Shown: positions 1-6,944, counted from the stretch's first letter. The stretch is 8,339 nucleotides of DNA from Alphaproteobacteria bacterium (GCA_009921785.1 RFXE01000071.1:1-8339), one strand, 5' to 3'. A program made the numbers and translations. The notes: generated by a model not told the origin, from the letters alone.

Positions 1-26
1 GTATAAACAACATTAGGCTTATCCAT
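1..26 (-). CDS. Start of an unidentified protein gene (5' part only)
   Basis: An ATG at 24-26 on the minus strand opens a frame reading MDKPNVVY before the window ends. It is preceded by a good Shine-Dalgarno sequence, GGAGA, nine bases upstream. The gene lies about 87 nt beyond the stop of the ATP12 gene on the same strand, so it may follow that group or have its own promoter. The spacer between them is A/T-rich and carries a perfect palindrome. A KPNVVY/KPNIVY-like N-terminus occurs in some sulfatases, but eight residues cannot identify a family and I make no functional call. Confidence 0.4.
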
Positions 27-71
27 TTGGGAAATTCTCCATAAAACGAATGACACTGTGAAAAAGCACGT

Positions 72-88
72 TTGAAAATAATTTTCAA
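72..88. promoter_or_regulatory. Perfect A/T-rich palindrome, possible operator
   Basis: The sequence TTGAAAATAATTTTCAA has two perfectly complementary 8-nt arms around a single central base. It sits in the spacer between the ATP12 stop codon and the start of the next minus-strand gene, 45 nt upstream of that ATG, a position suited to a repressor or activator site. No intrinsic-terminator arrangement (GC stem plus U-run) is present. It does not match a Fur box or an FNR site exactly. The operator role is an inference from symmetry and position only. Confidence 0.35.
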
Positions 89-113
89 GATTATTTAGGT
101 CGGAATGCCCGGC

Positions 114-893
114 TTATAACCCGGCCAAAAGGGTCGCCGCCGCGCGAAAATCCCGCTCGCGGTATTTGCGGCGCTCGAGAGCCTCGGAGTCCTGCCCCCA
201 GATTTCCATCTGCACATCTTCATCGACATGGGCGGCATTCCAGATCGCTGTCGGGCCAAAGGCACCGTCGGCAAGCGAGAGCGCAAGAAGTACAGATCCC
301 GTAATCGTTGTGACGACATGAAGCGGCGCAAGCCGCAGCGGATTGCCGATTGTATGAAGATGATCACGCACCGCCGCAATTGTCTCTTCGGGCTGCGCGA
401 CATGGATCACGCCTGCCGCAAGCGTAAAACGCCATCCATATGACGCGCGTGCCCATGCGAGCACCGGATCCCAATGCAGTGCTTGGCGTTCAACGAGACG
501 TTGTGGTTCTTCTGCGCGATAGCAAAGAAGATCAGATGAGGCATAACGCGCGCAATCATCAGCCACTTCTGCACGTCGAGGGGTCACCGCATCAAGCGCG
601 GAATTAACAAGGCGCGTAAGCGGCATGGATGAGGGATCAATAAATTCCCCGACCTCACGCCATTCTTGCGCGACTATTTCAGCAAGCGCACGATTAGGAA
701 GGAGAAGATGAGACCGTGCCGGTGTGCGTGTGGGTTTACCATCGAGATGAATAGCAAAGCCTTGCACTTCAGCGACGCAATCCACCTCTTTCCAAAATCT
801 CTTGGGAAGCGATTTTTTTAAATCGCGTCGTGCCATCGCAACGGGATCAATCGGTTCAGGCGGCAACTCAAAGATCGAACGTTCAGAGGACAT
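114..893 (-). CDS. ATP12-family F1-ATPase assembly chaperone
   Basis: This 259-aa protein belongs to the ATP12 family. In mitochondria ATP12 binds the F1 alpha subunit and prevents its aggregation during assembly of the F1 sector, and the bacterial homologues, largely alphaproteobacterial, are presumed to do the same in the cytoplasm. Family hallmarks are all present: RFWKEV near residue 32, LDGKPTRTPA at 50-59, an EW plus IDPSSMPLTRL segment at 77-95, SSDLLCYRAEEP at 119-130, WDPVLAW at 141-147, and the C-terminal DEDVQMEIWGQDSEA block at 223-237. In relatives I recall, this block usually reads WGED; here it is WGQD. The ATG start has a strong GGAGG ten bases upstream, lying inside the end of the rluC gene, and the gap to rluC is only 5 nt, so the two are probably translated together. 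Length is normal for the family. No terminator is obvious after the stop. Confidence 0.93.
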   Translation of the reverse strand: MSSERSIFELPPEPIDPVAMARRDLKKSLPKRFWKEVDCVAEVQGFAIHLDGKPTRTPARSHLLLPNRALAEIVAQEWREVGEFIDPSSMPLTRLVNSALDAVTPRRAEVADDCARYASSDLLCYRAEEPQRLVERQALHWDPVLAWARASYGWRFTLAAGVIHVAQPEETIAAVRDHLHTIGNPLRLAPLHVVTTITGSVLLALSLADGAFGPTAIWNAAHVDEDVQMEIWGQDSEALERRKYRERDFRAAATLLAGL

Positions 894-898
894 TCAAA

Positions 899-2005
899 TT
901 ATTCCTCCGGAGCATCAACAATCGGATCATAGCGTTTGGCATCAAGCCCGAGCAAATTGAAACTTTGCAGCATATGAGGTGGAAGCGGTGCTGTAACATC
1001 AACAGGTTTGCCAGTACGCGGATGCGGAATAACGATGCGACGCGCCATGAGATGCAAGCGATTTTGAATACCGCCCGGTACTTCCCAATTTTCAATATCG
1101 AAATATTTTGGATCGCCCAAAATCGGATGACCAATATGTGCCGCATGCGCACGCAATTGATGCGTACGACCGGTGACAGGTTTCATAGAAAGCCACGCAA
1201 GCTTTTGTGCCACCGTTTCAACAACAGCGTAATAAGTCACAGCATGGCTTGCGCCTTCATCGCCATGTTTGGCGACCTGCATCTTTTGATCGCCCTCATC
1301 ATCTTCGCCTTTGGCAAGATAAGTCGAGACGCGGCCTTGCTTCACACGCGGCACGCCTGCAACAAGCGACCAATAAATTTTGCGCGTATCACGTGAACGA
1401 AAACTCTTCGCAAGTGCGGACGCTGCAAAACGTGTTTTTGCAACAACAAGACAACCGGACGTATCTTTATCAAGACGATGAACGAGGCGTGGCTTTTGCC
1501 CCTGCGCATCACGCAAGGCTTCAAGCATCCCATCCAAATGCCGCACAGTGCCTGAACCACCCTGCACGGCGAGGCCGAAGGGCTTGTTGAGGACCATCAT
1601 GTCATCGTCTTCAAAGAGGATCATCGCGCGAATAGCGGACGCATCCGCCGCTTCCGCTTTTTCGGAACGCTTCGGCGCTTCGCCTTCAACTGCATCAATC
1701 TTTAACGGCGGAATGCGGACAGCTTGCCCCGCCTCGAGGCGATCTTTCGTCTCAACGCGTTTGCCATTCACACGCAACTCACCTTTACGCGTGATGCGTT
1801 GGATGTGGCTGAAAGAGAGACCTGGGAAACGATGCTCAAGAAAGCGATCAACACGCATACCGTCTTCGTCAGGTGTCACCGTAACAGTGATCACCGATAC
1901 GGGAAGTGACGCTGCCTTGCGGACGGGCTTTGGCTGCTGTGGCGCTGGCGCACGGCCCTCAGAAATTGCACGGGCCTTTTCTTTCGCCTGCTTATCGCGT
2001 CTCAC
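899..2005 (-). CDS. rluC: RluA/RluC-family 23S rRNA pseudouridine synthase
   Basis: This enzyme isomerises specific uridines of 23S rRNA to pseudouridine. With the GTG start at 2005 it is 368 aa. A basic, Pro/Ala-rich N-terminal tail of about 40 residues precedes an S4 RNA-binding domain at about 50-103 (RVDRFLEHRFPGLSF and RVNGKRVETKDRL). The catalytic domain follows, with HRLDKDTSG at about 176-184 and the nucleophilic aspartate near residue 179, then GRTHQLRAHAAHIGHPILGD at about 279-298. The 2005 start overlaps the crcB stop as GTGA and has a GAGGG seven bases upstream, which favours it over an in-frame GTG at 2026 that would add seven residues (375 aa). The S4 domain and overall shape fit RluC (positions 955/2504/2580 in E. 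coli numbering), but site specificity cannot be read from sequence and RluD-like activity is possible. It is coupled to crcB upstream and to the ATP12 gene downstream (5 nt). Confidence 0.9.
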   Translation of the reverse strand: MRRDKQAKEKARAISEGRAPAPQQPKPVRKAASLPVSVITVTVTPDEDGMRVDRFLEHRFPGLSFSHIQRITRKGELRVNGKRVETKDRLEAGQAVRIPPLKIDAVEGEAPKRSEKAEAADASAIRAMILFEDDDMMVLNKPFGLAVQGGSGTVRHLDGMLEALRDAQGQKPRLVHRLDKDTSGCLVVAKTRFAASALAKSFRSRDTRKIYWSLVAGVPRVKQGRVSTYLAKGEDDEGDQKMQVAKHGDEGASHAVTYYAVVETVAQKLAWLSMKPVTGRTHQLRAHAAHIGHPILGDPKYFDIENWEVPGGIQNRLHLMARRIVIPHPRTGKPVDVTAPLPPHMLQSFNLLGLDAKRYDPIVDAPEE

Positions 2006-2391
2006 GAAAATGCCCTCACTATCCACAAGCCTGCTGCCAATCCCAAAATCGACAGAACGACCGAACCCACAACATAGAACAACGCGGTCATCACTTCACC
2101 GCGTTCATAAAGCAGCATGGCATCAAGCGAGAAGGCCGAAAACGTCGTATAGCCACCCAAGATCCCCGTGGTCACAAAAAGCCGCGCATTTTGCGTCCAG
2201 TCTTCTCCGGCCTTAAAGGCGAAATAGCCTGCGGCAATACCCATGACGAGGGATCCCGAAATATTGATCGCCATGATGCCGAGCGGAAACTCGATAGACA
2301 CAAGCCGTCCCATCGCCTGATTGACAAGATAACGAAGCGCTGCGCCGAGACCGCCGCCGAAAAATACGATGAGTAAAGGGTTCAGAGTCAT
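2002..2391 (-). CDS. crcB: Fluoride ion channel CrcB/Fluc
   Basis: This 129-aa inner-membrane protein has four hydrophobic segments at about 5-22, 36-58, 68-90 and 100-125. Fluc proteins form antiparallel dual-topology dimers that let fluoride leave the cytoplasm. Diagnostic motifs are GGGLGAALRY at 12-21, the NISGS segment at 43-47 with its pore asparagine, and TTGILGGYTTFSAFS at 74-88, which holds the conserved phenylalanine box and the central sodium-site region. A single copy is present, consistent with a homodimer. The ATG has GAAGG six bases upstream. The stop codon overlaps the rluC GTG start by four bases. The 97-nt spacer upstream shows no match to the fluoride (crcB) riboswitch, so expression here is probably not fluoride-switched at the RNA level. 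Confidence 0.95.
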   Translation of the reverse strand: MTLNPLLIVFFGGGLGAALRYLVNQAMGRLVSIEFPLGIMAINISGSLVMGIAAGYFAFKAGEDWTQNARLFVTTGILGGYTTFSAFSLDAMLLYERGEVMTALFYVVGSVVLSILGLAAGLWIVRAFS

Positions 2392-2488
2392 GGGCGGCCT
2401 TCTAACAGAAAATCTCTTGAGGGGCGATGTCTATCTTACCGTCGAAGCGTCCTCGGCTCACTGGACGTCCCCACAATGACGCGACCAT

Positions 2489-3796
2489 TTATTCGCCGCG
2501 CTCCCGCCTCAACTTGGTCCAATACTCAAGACGCTTTTTGATTTCGCGTTCGAAGCCGCGCTCGACGGGCTCATAGAAAGTTCTGCGACCAAGTTTCTCA
2601 GGAAAGTAATTCTGTCCTGAGAACGCATCCGGTTCATCATGGTCATAGCGATAGCCAGATCCATAGCCTTCATTCGCCATAAGTTTTGTCGGAGCATTAA
2701 GAATGGTTTTCGGCGGCATCAAAGAGCCGGCGTCTTTCGCGGTGCGTAGCGCACCTTTAAATGACACATAAAGCGCATTCGATTTCGGGGCGGTCGCGAG
2801 ATAGACAACCGCTTGTGCAAGCGCCAAGTCACCTTCGGGCGAACCCAAAAAATCAAACGCCTCTTTCGCAGCATTGGCAACAACAAGCGCTTGCGGATCA
2901 GCTAAACCAATATCTTCAACCGCCATGCGCACGAGACGACGGCCAAGAAAGAGTGGACTCTCGCCAGCGTCTAACATTCGCGCAAAATAATAAAGCGCAG
3001 CATCAGGATCAGATCCGCGCACGCTCTTATGCAATGCGCTGATCAGATTATAATGACCATCATCACTCTTGTCATAGATCGGCGCGCGGCGCTGCACGAT
3101 CTCTGATAAAGTTGCTGTATCAAAAATCTCACCGGACTTGGCCGAGCGCCAAATCTCTTCTGCCAAGGTGAGCGACGCGCGACCATCACCATCAGCCATC
3201 GCAAGTAATGCTGCCCGCGCATCCGCATCAAGCGGCAGAGGCTTGCCTTCAATCTCTTCCGCACGATGAAGCAAACGATCAATCGCCGCTTCATCAAGCG
3301 CTTTAAAAGTCAGCACGCGCGCACGTGACAGCAACGCGGCGTTGAGTTCAAAGGAGGGATTTTCCGTTGTGGCACCAATAAGCGTGATTGTGCCATCTTC
3401 CATCACAGGCAAAAACGCATCTTGCTGCGCACGATTGAAGCGATGAATCTCGTCAACAAAGAGAAGTGTACCCTGCCCCGCAACGCGACGACCGCGCGCG
3501 GCTTCAAACACTTTCTTCAAATCTGCGACGCCTGAAAAAATCGCCGAGATCGGTTCAAAGTGAAGCGTTGTTTCATGCGCAAGCAATCGCGCGGTAGTCG
3601 TTTTGCCTGTTCCGGGTGGACCCCAAAAAATCAATGAGCCCAAAGACCCAGACGCGATCAATCGTGTGAGAATACCATCGGGCCCGGTGAGATGATCTTG
3701 GCCTGCAACCTCTTCAAGTTTTTGTGGGCGTAAACGGTCAGCAAGCGGGCGCGGTGCCGCTTTCTCAAGTCCCGCCGCCACAAAGAGATTATCCAT
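2489..3796 (-). CDS. rarA: Replication-associated recombination protein A (RarA/MgsA), AAA+ ATPase
   Basis: This 435-aa AAA+ ATPase is of the RarA/MgsA/WRNIP1 family, which acts at stalled replication forks and on single-stranded DNA ends and is related to clamp-loader subunits. Visible motifs are the N-terminal PLADRLRPQ leader (residues 17-25), Walker A GPPGTGKTTTAR at 59-70, Walker B LLFVDEIHRFN at 111-121 (D115, E116), sensor 1 GATTENPSF at 141-149, and SRAR at 157-160 with a likely arginine finger. The C-terminal half (about 240-430) is the MgsA/RarA tetramerisation region, including DPDAALYYFARML and DAFSGQNYFP. Length is typical. The ATG lies 5 nt after the stop of the upstream protease gene, so translation is probably coupled even though the Shine-Dalgarno is weak. 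RarA usually has no fixed operon partner, so the neighbours say little about its role. Confidence 0.96.
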   Translation of the reverse strand: MDNLFVAAGLEKAAPRPLADRLRPQKLEEVAGQDHLTGPDGILTRLIASGSLGSLIFWGPPGTGKTTTARLLAHETTLHFEPISAIFSGVADLKKVFEAARGRRVAGQGTLLFVDEIHRFNRAQQDAFLPVMEDGTITLIGATTENPSFELNAALLSRARVLTFKALDEAAIDRLLHRAEEIEGKPLPLDADARAALLAMADGDGRASLTLAEEIWRSAKSGEIFDTATLSEIVQRRAPIYDKSDDGHYNLISALHKSVRGSDPDAALYYFARMLDAGESPLFLGRRLVRMAVEDIGLADPQALVVANAAKEAFDFLGSPEGDLALAQAVVYLATAPKSNALYVSFKGALRTAKDAGSLMPPKTILNAPTKLMANEGYGSGYRYDHDEPDAFSGQNYFPEKLGRRTFYEPVERGFEREIKKRLEYWTKLRRERGE

Positions 3797-3801
3797 GGCT
3801 A

Positions 3802-5211
3802 TCAGCCGCCAACCTTACTCTTCATCAATTCGCCTTTCCGACGAATGACCAAGGACCAATAATAGGCCCGTTCTTGCTGCAAGGCCACAACGTCACGCGT
3901 TGTTTTCACGTCATTATTATCAATTGAAATTAGATAATCGCCTTTTTGCAAGCCTATATCATCCGCAGGCGAGCCCTGCTTGACCGAAACGACAATGACA
4001 CCTTCGGTCCCGCTCTCCACCGCAAGTTCTTCAGCAAGTGCGGGCGACATATTCGCAATAACCGCGCCCGACAGGGGCCAGCGCCCCACCAGTACCCTTT
4101 GATCGCGTGGGATCATTTCAGGCGCTGGATCCATCCTGACCGTCAATGTTTGTACTTTACCGCCACGATTAATCTTGAGTTCGGCCCGATCACCAATCGC
4201 TTTTGTCGCTAACCGAAATCCAAAACCATCAGCATCGTCGACTGGTTGTCCATCAAGCGCCAAAATCACATCGCCAGCTTTAAGACCGGCATCAGCTGCC
4301 GGGCCTTTATCAACAACGGAAACAATCACAGCGCCTACGGGACGCTCGAGGCCCAGACTCTCAGCAAGATCAGCTGTCACCGGTTGCATGCGTGCCCCAA
4401 ACCATGGACGCCGCACAATCTTGCTGCCTTGCCGCGCAGAGGCGACAACGACCTTCACCATATTCACGGGGATCGCAAAACCGATACCGACACTCGCACC
4501 TGTCTTCGAATAGATTGCCGTGTTGATACCTATCAACCGACCACTCACATCAACAAGCGCGCCACCCGAATTGCCGGGATTAATCGCGGCATCGGTTTGG
4601 ATGAAGAGTTGGTAATCTGAACTGCTCACTTGTGAGCGTGACAATGCCGAAATGATTCCAGATGTCACCGTTTGGCCAACGCCGAATGGATTTCCAATCG
4701 CGAGTACAAGATCACCGACTTCAATCGCATCAGAATTGCCAAGTTCGATCACCGGCAATCCATGCACACCACGCAAACGCAAAACGGCGAGATCTGTTTT
4801 CGGATCGCGTAACACAATGTCAGCGTCAAATTCGCGTTTGTCAGAGAGTGCAACTTTGACCTCTGTCATGCCTTCGATGACATGCTGATTGGTAACAACG
4901 AGTCCTTCAGAGTCGACGATCACGCCTGAACCAGTTGACCGTTGAACGCGATCAGGCGCAGTCCCCCCTTCCAATCCGAAAAAATACTGAAAGAAGGGAT
5001 CATCAAGCAACGGATTGCGCACGCCCTTTTGCACCCGCGCGGCATAGACATTCACGACCGCCGGCGTTGCCTTTTTTACAATCGGCGCGAATGAGGATTT
5101 CATCTCGGCGGCCGTTTTCGGCGTGTCGGCGAAAAGCGGCTTGGCGCTGAGTAAAGCGGCGCAGAGGATTGTCAAGGAAAGGAGAAGGCGGCGAGCAAAT
5201 AAGGTCATCAT
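3802..5211 (-). CDS. Periplasmic Do/HtrA-family serine endoprotease (DegP/DegQ type)
   Basis: With the ATG at 5211 this is a 469-aa secreted serine protease that degrades misfolded envelope proteins. The N-terminus is a Sec signal peptide: MMTLFARR, a hydrophobic core at about 9-22, and likely cleavage after A28 (LFA|D). The protease domain shows the complete HtrA triad: H110 in TNQHVIEG, D140 in DPKTDLAVL and S215 in NPGNSGGAL. Two PDZ domains follow at about 268-360 (with GPAADAGLKAGDVIL) and 370-465 (with GSPADDIGLQKGDYLI), as in DegP and DegQ rather than the single-PDZ DegS. A longer TTG-started frame from 5301 is rejected because it would overlap the intrinsic terminator and bury the signal peptide. 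Two ATGs are adjacent (5211 and 5208). A TATAAG hexamer ends only 6 nt before the ATG, so transcription may be nearly leaderless. It probably begins the group running through rarA. DegP, DegQ and MucD cannot be told apart from sequence alone. Confidence 0.93.
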   Translation of the reverse strand: MMTLFARRLLLSLTILCAALLSAKPLFADTPKTAAEMKSSFAPIVKKATPAVVNVYAARVQKGVRNPLLDDPFFQYFFGLEGGTAPDRVQRSTGSGVIVDSEGLVVTNQHVIEGMTEVKVALSDKREFDADIVLRDPKTDLAVLRLRGVHGLPVIELGNSDAIEVGDLVLAIGNPFGVGQTVTSGIISALSRSQVSSSDYQLFIQTDAAINPGNSGGALVDVSGRLIGINTAIYSKTGASVGIGFAIPVNMVKVVVASARQGSKIVRRPWFGARMQPVTADLAESLGLERPVGAVIVSVVDKGPAADAGLKAGDVILALDGQPVDDADGFGFRLATKAIGDRAELKINRGGKVQTLTVRMDPAPEMIPRDQRVLVGRWPLSGAVIANMSPALAEELAVESGTEGVIVVSVKQGSPADDIGLQKGDYLISIDNNDVKTTRDVVALQQERAYYWSLVIRRKGELMKSKVGG

Positions 5212-5262
5212 GCCGCTCTTATACACTTTCCGCGAGCTCCGAAAAAGAGAGCAGAAACGACA

Positions 5263-5285
5263 ATGGGCGGTACGAGACCGCCCAT
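5263..5285. repeat. Perfect 9-bp inverted repeat upstream of the protease gene
   Basis: ATGGGCGGT and ACCGCCCAT flank a five-base loop, giving a very stable G/C-rich hairpin. It lies just beyond the rplQ terminator and about 50 nt upstream of the protease start. On the minus strand it is followed by ATTGTCGTTT, which is T-rich but not a proper U-run. It could be a back-up terminator for the ribosomal operon, a hairpin in the protease leader, or a protein-binding site. Confidence 0.55.
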
Positions 5286-5299
5286 CCGCTATCATAATC

Positions 5300-5324
5300 A
5301 AAAAAGTCTTGCCTTAAAAGGCAA
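5300..5324 (-). terminator. Intrinsic terminator of the rpsM-rplQ operon
   Basis: On the minus strand the palindrome TTGCCTTTTAAGGCAA (5309-5324) forms a stem of five to seven base pairs. Three bases later comes a run of six T (5300-5305). It starts 5 nt past the rplQ stop codon. This is the classic layout of a Rho-independent terminator and marks the end of the ribosomal protein and RNA polymerase operon. Confidence 0.8.
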
Positions 5325-5329
5325 AGTCA

Positions 5330-5746
5330 TCAGGATTCAACGACTTCCGACTTCATCGTTGGGCCGGAATTAAGGCCCTTCGCATCAACGTCGCGATCAA
5401 CGAATTCGATAACGGCCATCGGCGCATTATCGCCATAACGGAAGCCCGCCTTCAGAACGCGGGTGTAGCCGCCATTGCGAGCCTTGTAACGCGGTCCAAG
5501 AACATCAAAGAGTTTCTTGACGAGATCGACATCCTTGATCTGCGCAATCGCCTGACGACGCGCATGCAAATCGCCGCGCTTGCCGAGCGTCACGAGCTTT
5601 TCAACAACAGGACGAAGATCTTTTGCCTTCGGAAGCGTGGTGACAATCTGCTCATGCTTGATCAAAGCCTGGCAGAGATTGGCGAACATCGCTTTGCGGT
5701 GTTCGGCGCTACGCGAGAAGCGGCGTGCTTTATGTCCGTGATACAT
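5330..5746 (-). CDS. rplQ: 50S ribosomal protein L17
   Basis: This 138-aa protein is L17 of the large ribosomal subunit, where it sits near the polypeptide exit tunnel. Conserved blocks are AEHRKAMFANL at 14-24, LIKHEQIVTTLPKAKDLRP at 28-46, LVTLGKRGDLHARRQA at 51-66, and NGGYTRVLKAGFRYGDNAPM at 91-110 followed by EFVDRD. The C-terminal tail ending in SEVVES is short and variable, as in many Rhizobiales. The first residues (MYHGHKARRF) depart from the common MRHG..GRKL pattern. The ATG has a near-perfect AAGGAG six bases upstream. The gene is last in the alpha operon, 128 nt after rpoA and followed at once by an intrinsic terminator. Confidence 0.97.
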   Translation of the reverse strand: MYHGHKARRFSRSAEHRKAMFANLCQALIKHEQIVTTLPKAKDLRPVVEKLVTLGKRGDLHARRQAIAQIKDVDLVKKLFDVLGPRYKARNGGYTRVLKAGFRYGDNAPMAVIEFVDRDVDAKGLNSGPTMKSEVVES

Positions 5747-5800
5747 GGCGTACTCCTTCGATGAGGGTTATCCGGCCGCCGTGCCAAGGTACGGCCAGTT

Positions 5801-5868
5801 TTTAGGGATTAGGTCTTAGGTAATAGGCAGTCGGGGAAACAAACCCCTAAGTCCTACTCCCTAAGCCC
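5801..5868. repeat. Heptad-phased imperfect inverted repeat in the rpoA-rplQ spacer
   Basis: Two 19-nt arms, 5802-5820 (TTAGGGATTAGGTCTTAGG) and 5846-5864 (CCTAAGTCCTACTCCCTAA), are complementary at 17 of 19 positions around a 25-nt loop. The loop itself contains GGGG and CCCC either side of AAACAAA. Each arm divides into 7-nt units of the form NNTAGGN, or its complement, so this looks like a short tandem repeat folded back on itself. It fills most of the non-coding spacer and would form a long hairpin in the rpoA-rplQ message. There is no adjacent U-run, so it is not a standard terminator. Confidence 0.7.
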
Positions 5869-5874
5869 TCTCTA

Positions 5875-6888
5875 TCAATAATGTTCTTCGAAACGCTTTG
5901 CGAGCTCTTCGATATTTTCTGGCGGCCAACCCGTCACATCCATGCCGAGATGGAGGCCCATTGAGGCGAGCACTTCCTTGATTTCGTTAAGCGACTTGCG
6001 GCCGAAATTCGGCGTACGAAGCATTTCGCTTTCCGACTTCTGAATGAGATCGCCGATGTAAACAATGTTGTCGTTCTTGAGGCAGTTTGCTGAACGAACC
6101 GACAATTCGAGCTCGTCCACCTTTTTGAGGAGAGCAGGATTGAAGGCGAGTTCCGGCATGGCCGACTTTTCTTCTTCGCGACGCGGCTCTTCGAAATTCA
6201 CGAAGACTTCGAGCTGGTCTTGCAGAATGCGTGCAGCATAAGCAACAGCATCATCCGGCGTCACACCACCATTGGTTTCAACAACCATGATGAGTTTGTC
6301 ATAATCGAGGATCTGACCTTCGCGTGTATTCTCGATACGGTATGAAACCTTTTTAACCGGCGAATAAAGCGCATCAACCGGAATGAGACCAATCGGTGAA
6401 TCTTCGCTACGGTTACGATCAGCAGGAACATAGCCCTTACCGGTCTTCACAACGAATTCCATGCGCAATTCAGCGCCTTCATCGAGCGAACAGATCACGA
6501 GATCAGGATTGAGAATTTGCACATCGCCCGTAACAGCGATATCGCCTGCATGAACAAGACCCGGGCCCTGTTTACGCAGCGTCAAACGCTTCGAACCTTC
6601 ACCCTGCATCTTGATGGCAATCGCCTTCACATTGAGGATGATGTCGGTCACATCTTCGCGTACGCCGGGGATCGACGAGAATTCATGCAACACACCGTCG
6701 ATCTGCACGGATACAATCGCTGCACCCTGCAAAGATGACAACAATACGCGACGCAGCGCATTGCCGAGTGTCACGCCAAAACCGCGCTCAAGTGGTTCGG
6801 CAATCAAAGTTGCTGAACGCTTGTCATCATGCGGCGTTACATTGAGTTTTGACGGCTTGATAAGATCTTGCCAATTCTTCTGGATCAC
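5875..6888 (-). CDS. rpoA: DNA-directed RNA polymerase subunit alpha
   Basis: This 337-aa protein is the alpha subunit, whose dimer nucleates RNA polymerase assembly. The N-terminal domain (about 1-230) carries RGFGVTLGNALRRVLLSSL at about 35-53, the dimerisation and beta-contact segment. An acidic linker (EEPRREEEKS) leads to the C-terminal domain, about 250-337, which contacts promoter UP elements and activators. There VRSANCLK gives R265, N268, C269 and K271, matching the E. coli DNA-contact numbering, followed by the TPNFGRKSLNEIKEVL helix-hairpin-helix. The start is a GTG at 6888, giving the expected VIQKNWQDLIKP N-terminus, with AAGGA nine bases upstream. A TTG-started extension of 25 residues from 6963 does not resemble any alpha N-terminus. 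The 129-nt gap from rpsK is long for an operon but has no terminator. Confidence 0.97.
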   Translation of the reverse strand: MIQKNWQDLIKPSKLNVTPHDDKRSATLIAEPLERGFGVTLGNALRRVLLSSLQGAAIVSVQIDGVLHEFSSIPGVREDVTDIILNVKAIAIKMQGEGSKRLTLRKQGPGLVHAGDIAVTGDVQILNPDLVICSLDEGAELRMEFVVKTGKGYVPADRNRSEDSPIGLIPVDALYSPVKKVSYRIENTREGQILDYDKLIMVVETNGGVTPDDAVAYAARILQDQLEVFVNFEEPRREEEKSAMPELAFNPALLKKVDELELSVRSANCLKNDNIVYIGDLIQKSESEMLRTPNFGRKSLNEIKEVLASMGLHLGMDVTGWPPENIEELAKRFEEHY

Positions 6889-6944
6889 GGAACTTTTTCC
6901 TTCACTTTGGAAGCGCGTGACATATCGGTCCGTCGACCCTGGTC

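Noticed and set aside
830..1396. Plus-strand open frame of 188 codons
   Set aside because: It lies wholly over rluC and the start of the ATP12 gene in another frame, with no domain or ribosome binding site of its own.
1548..2216. Plus-strand open frame of 222 codons
   Set aside because: It is antisense to rluC and crcB and its Ser/Arg-rich composition is typical of a shadow frame.
2392..2488. Fluoride (crcB) riboswitch upstream of the fluoride channel gene
   Set aside because: I looked for the GGNGAUGG core and the distal GCUGAUGG-type segment in the 97-nt spacer and found neither. A TAAGAT hexamer there has no acceptable -35 at the right distance.
5130..5211. Lipoprotein signal at the protease N-terminus
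   Set aside because: The only cysteine in the hydrophobic core follows TIL, which is not a lipobox, so an ordinary Sec signal fits better.
5212..5301. Longer protease frame starting with TTG at 5301
   Set aside because: It would run through the U-run of the rplQ terminator and put 30 unrelated residues before a clear signal peptide.
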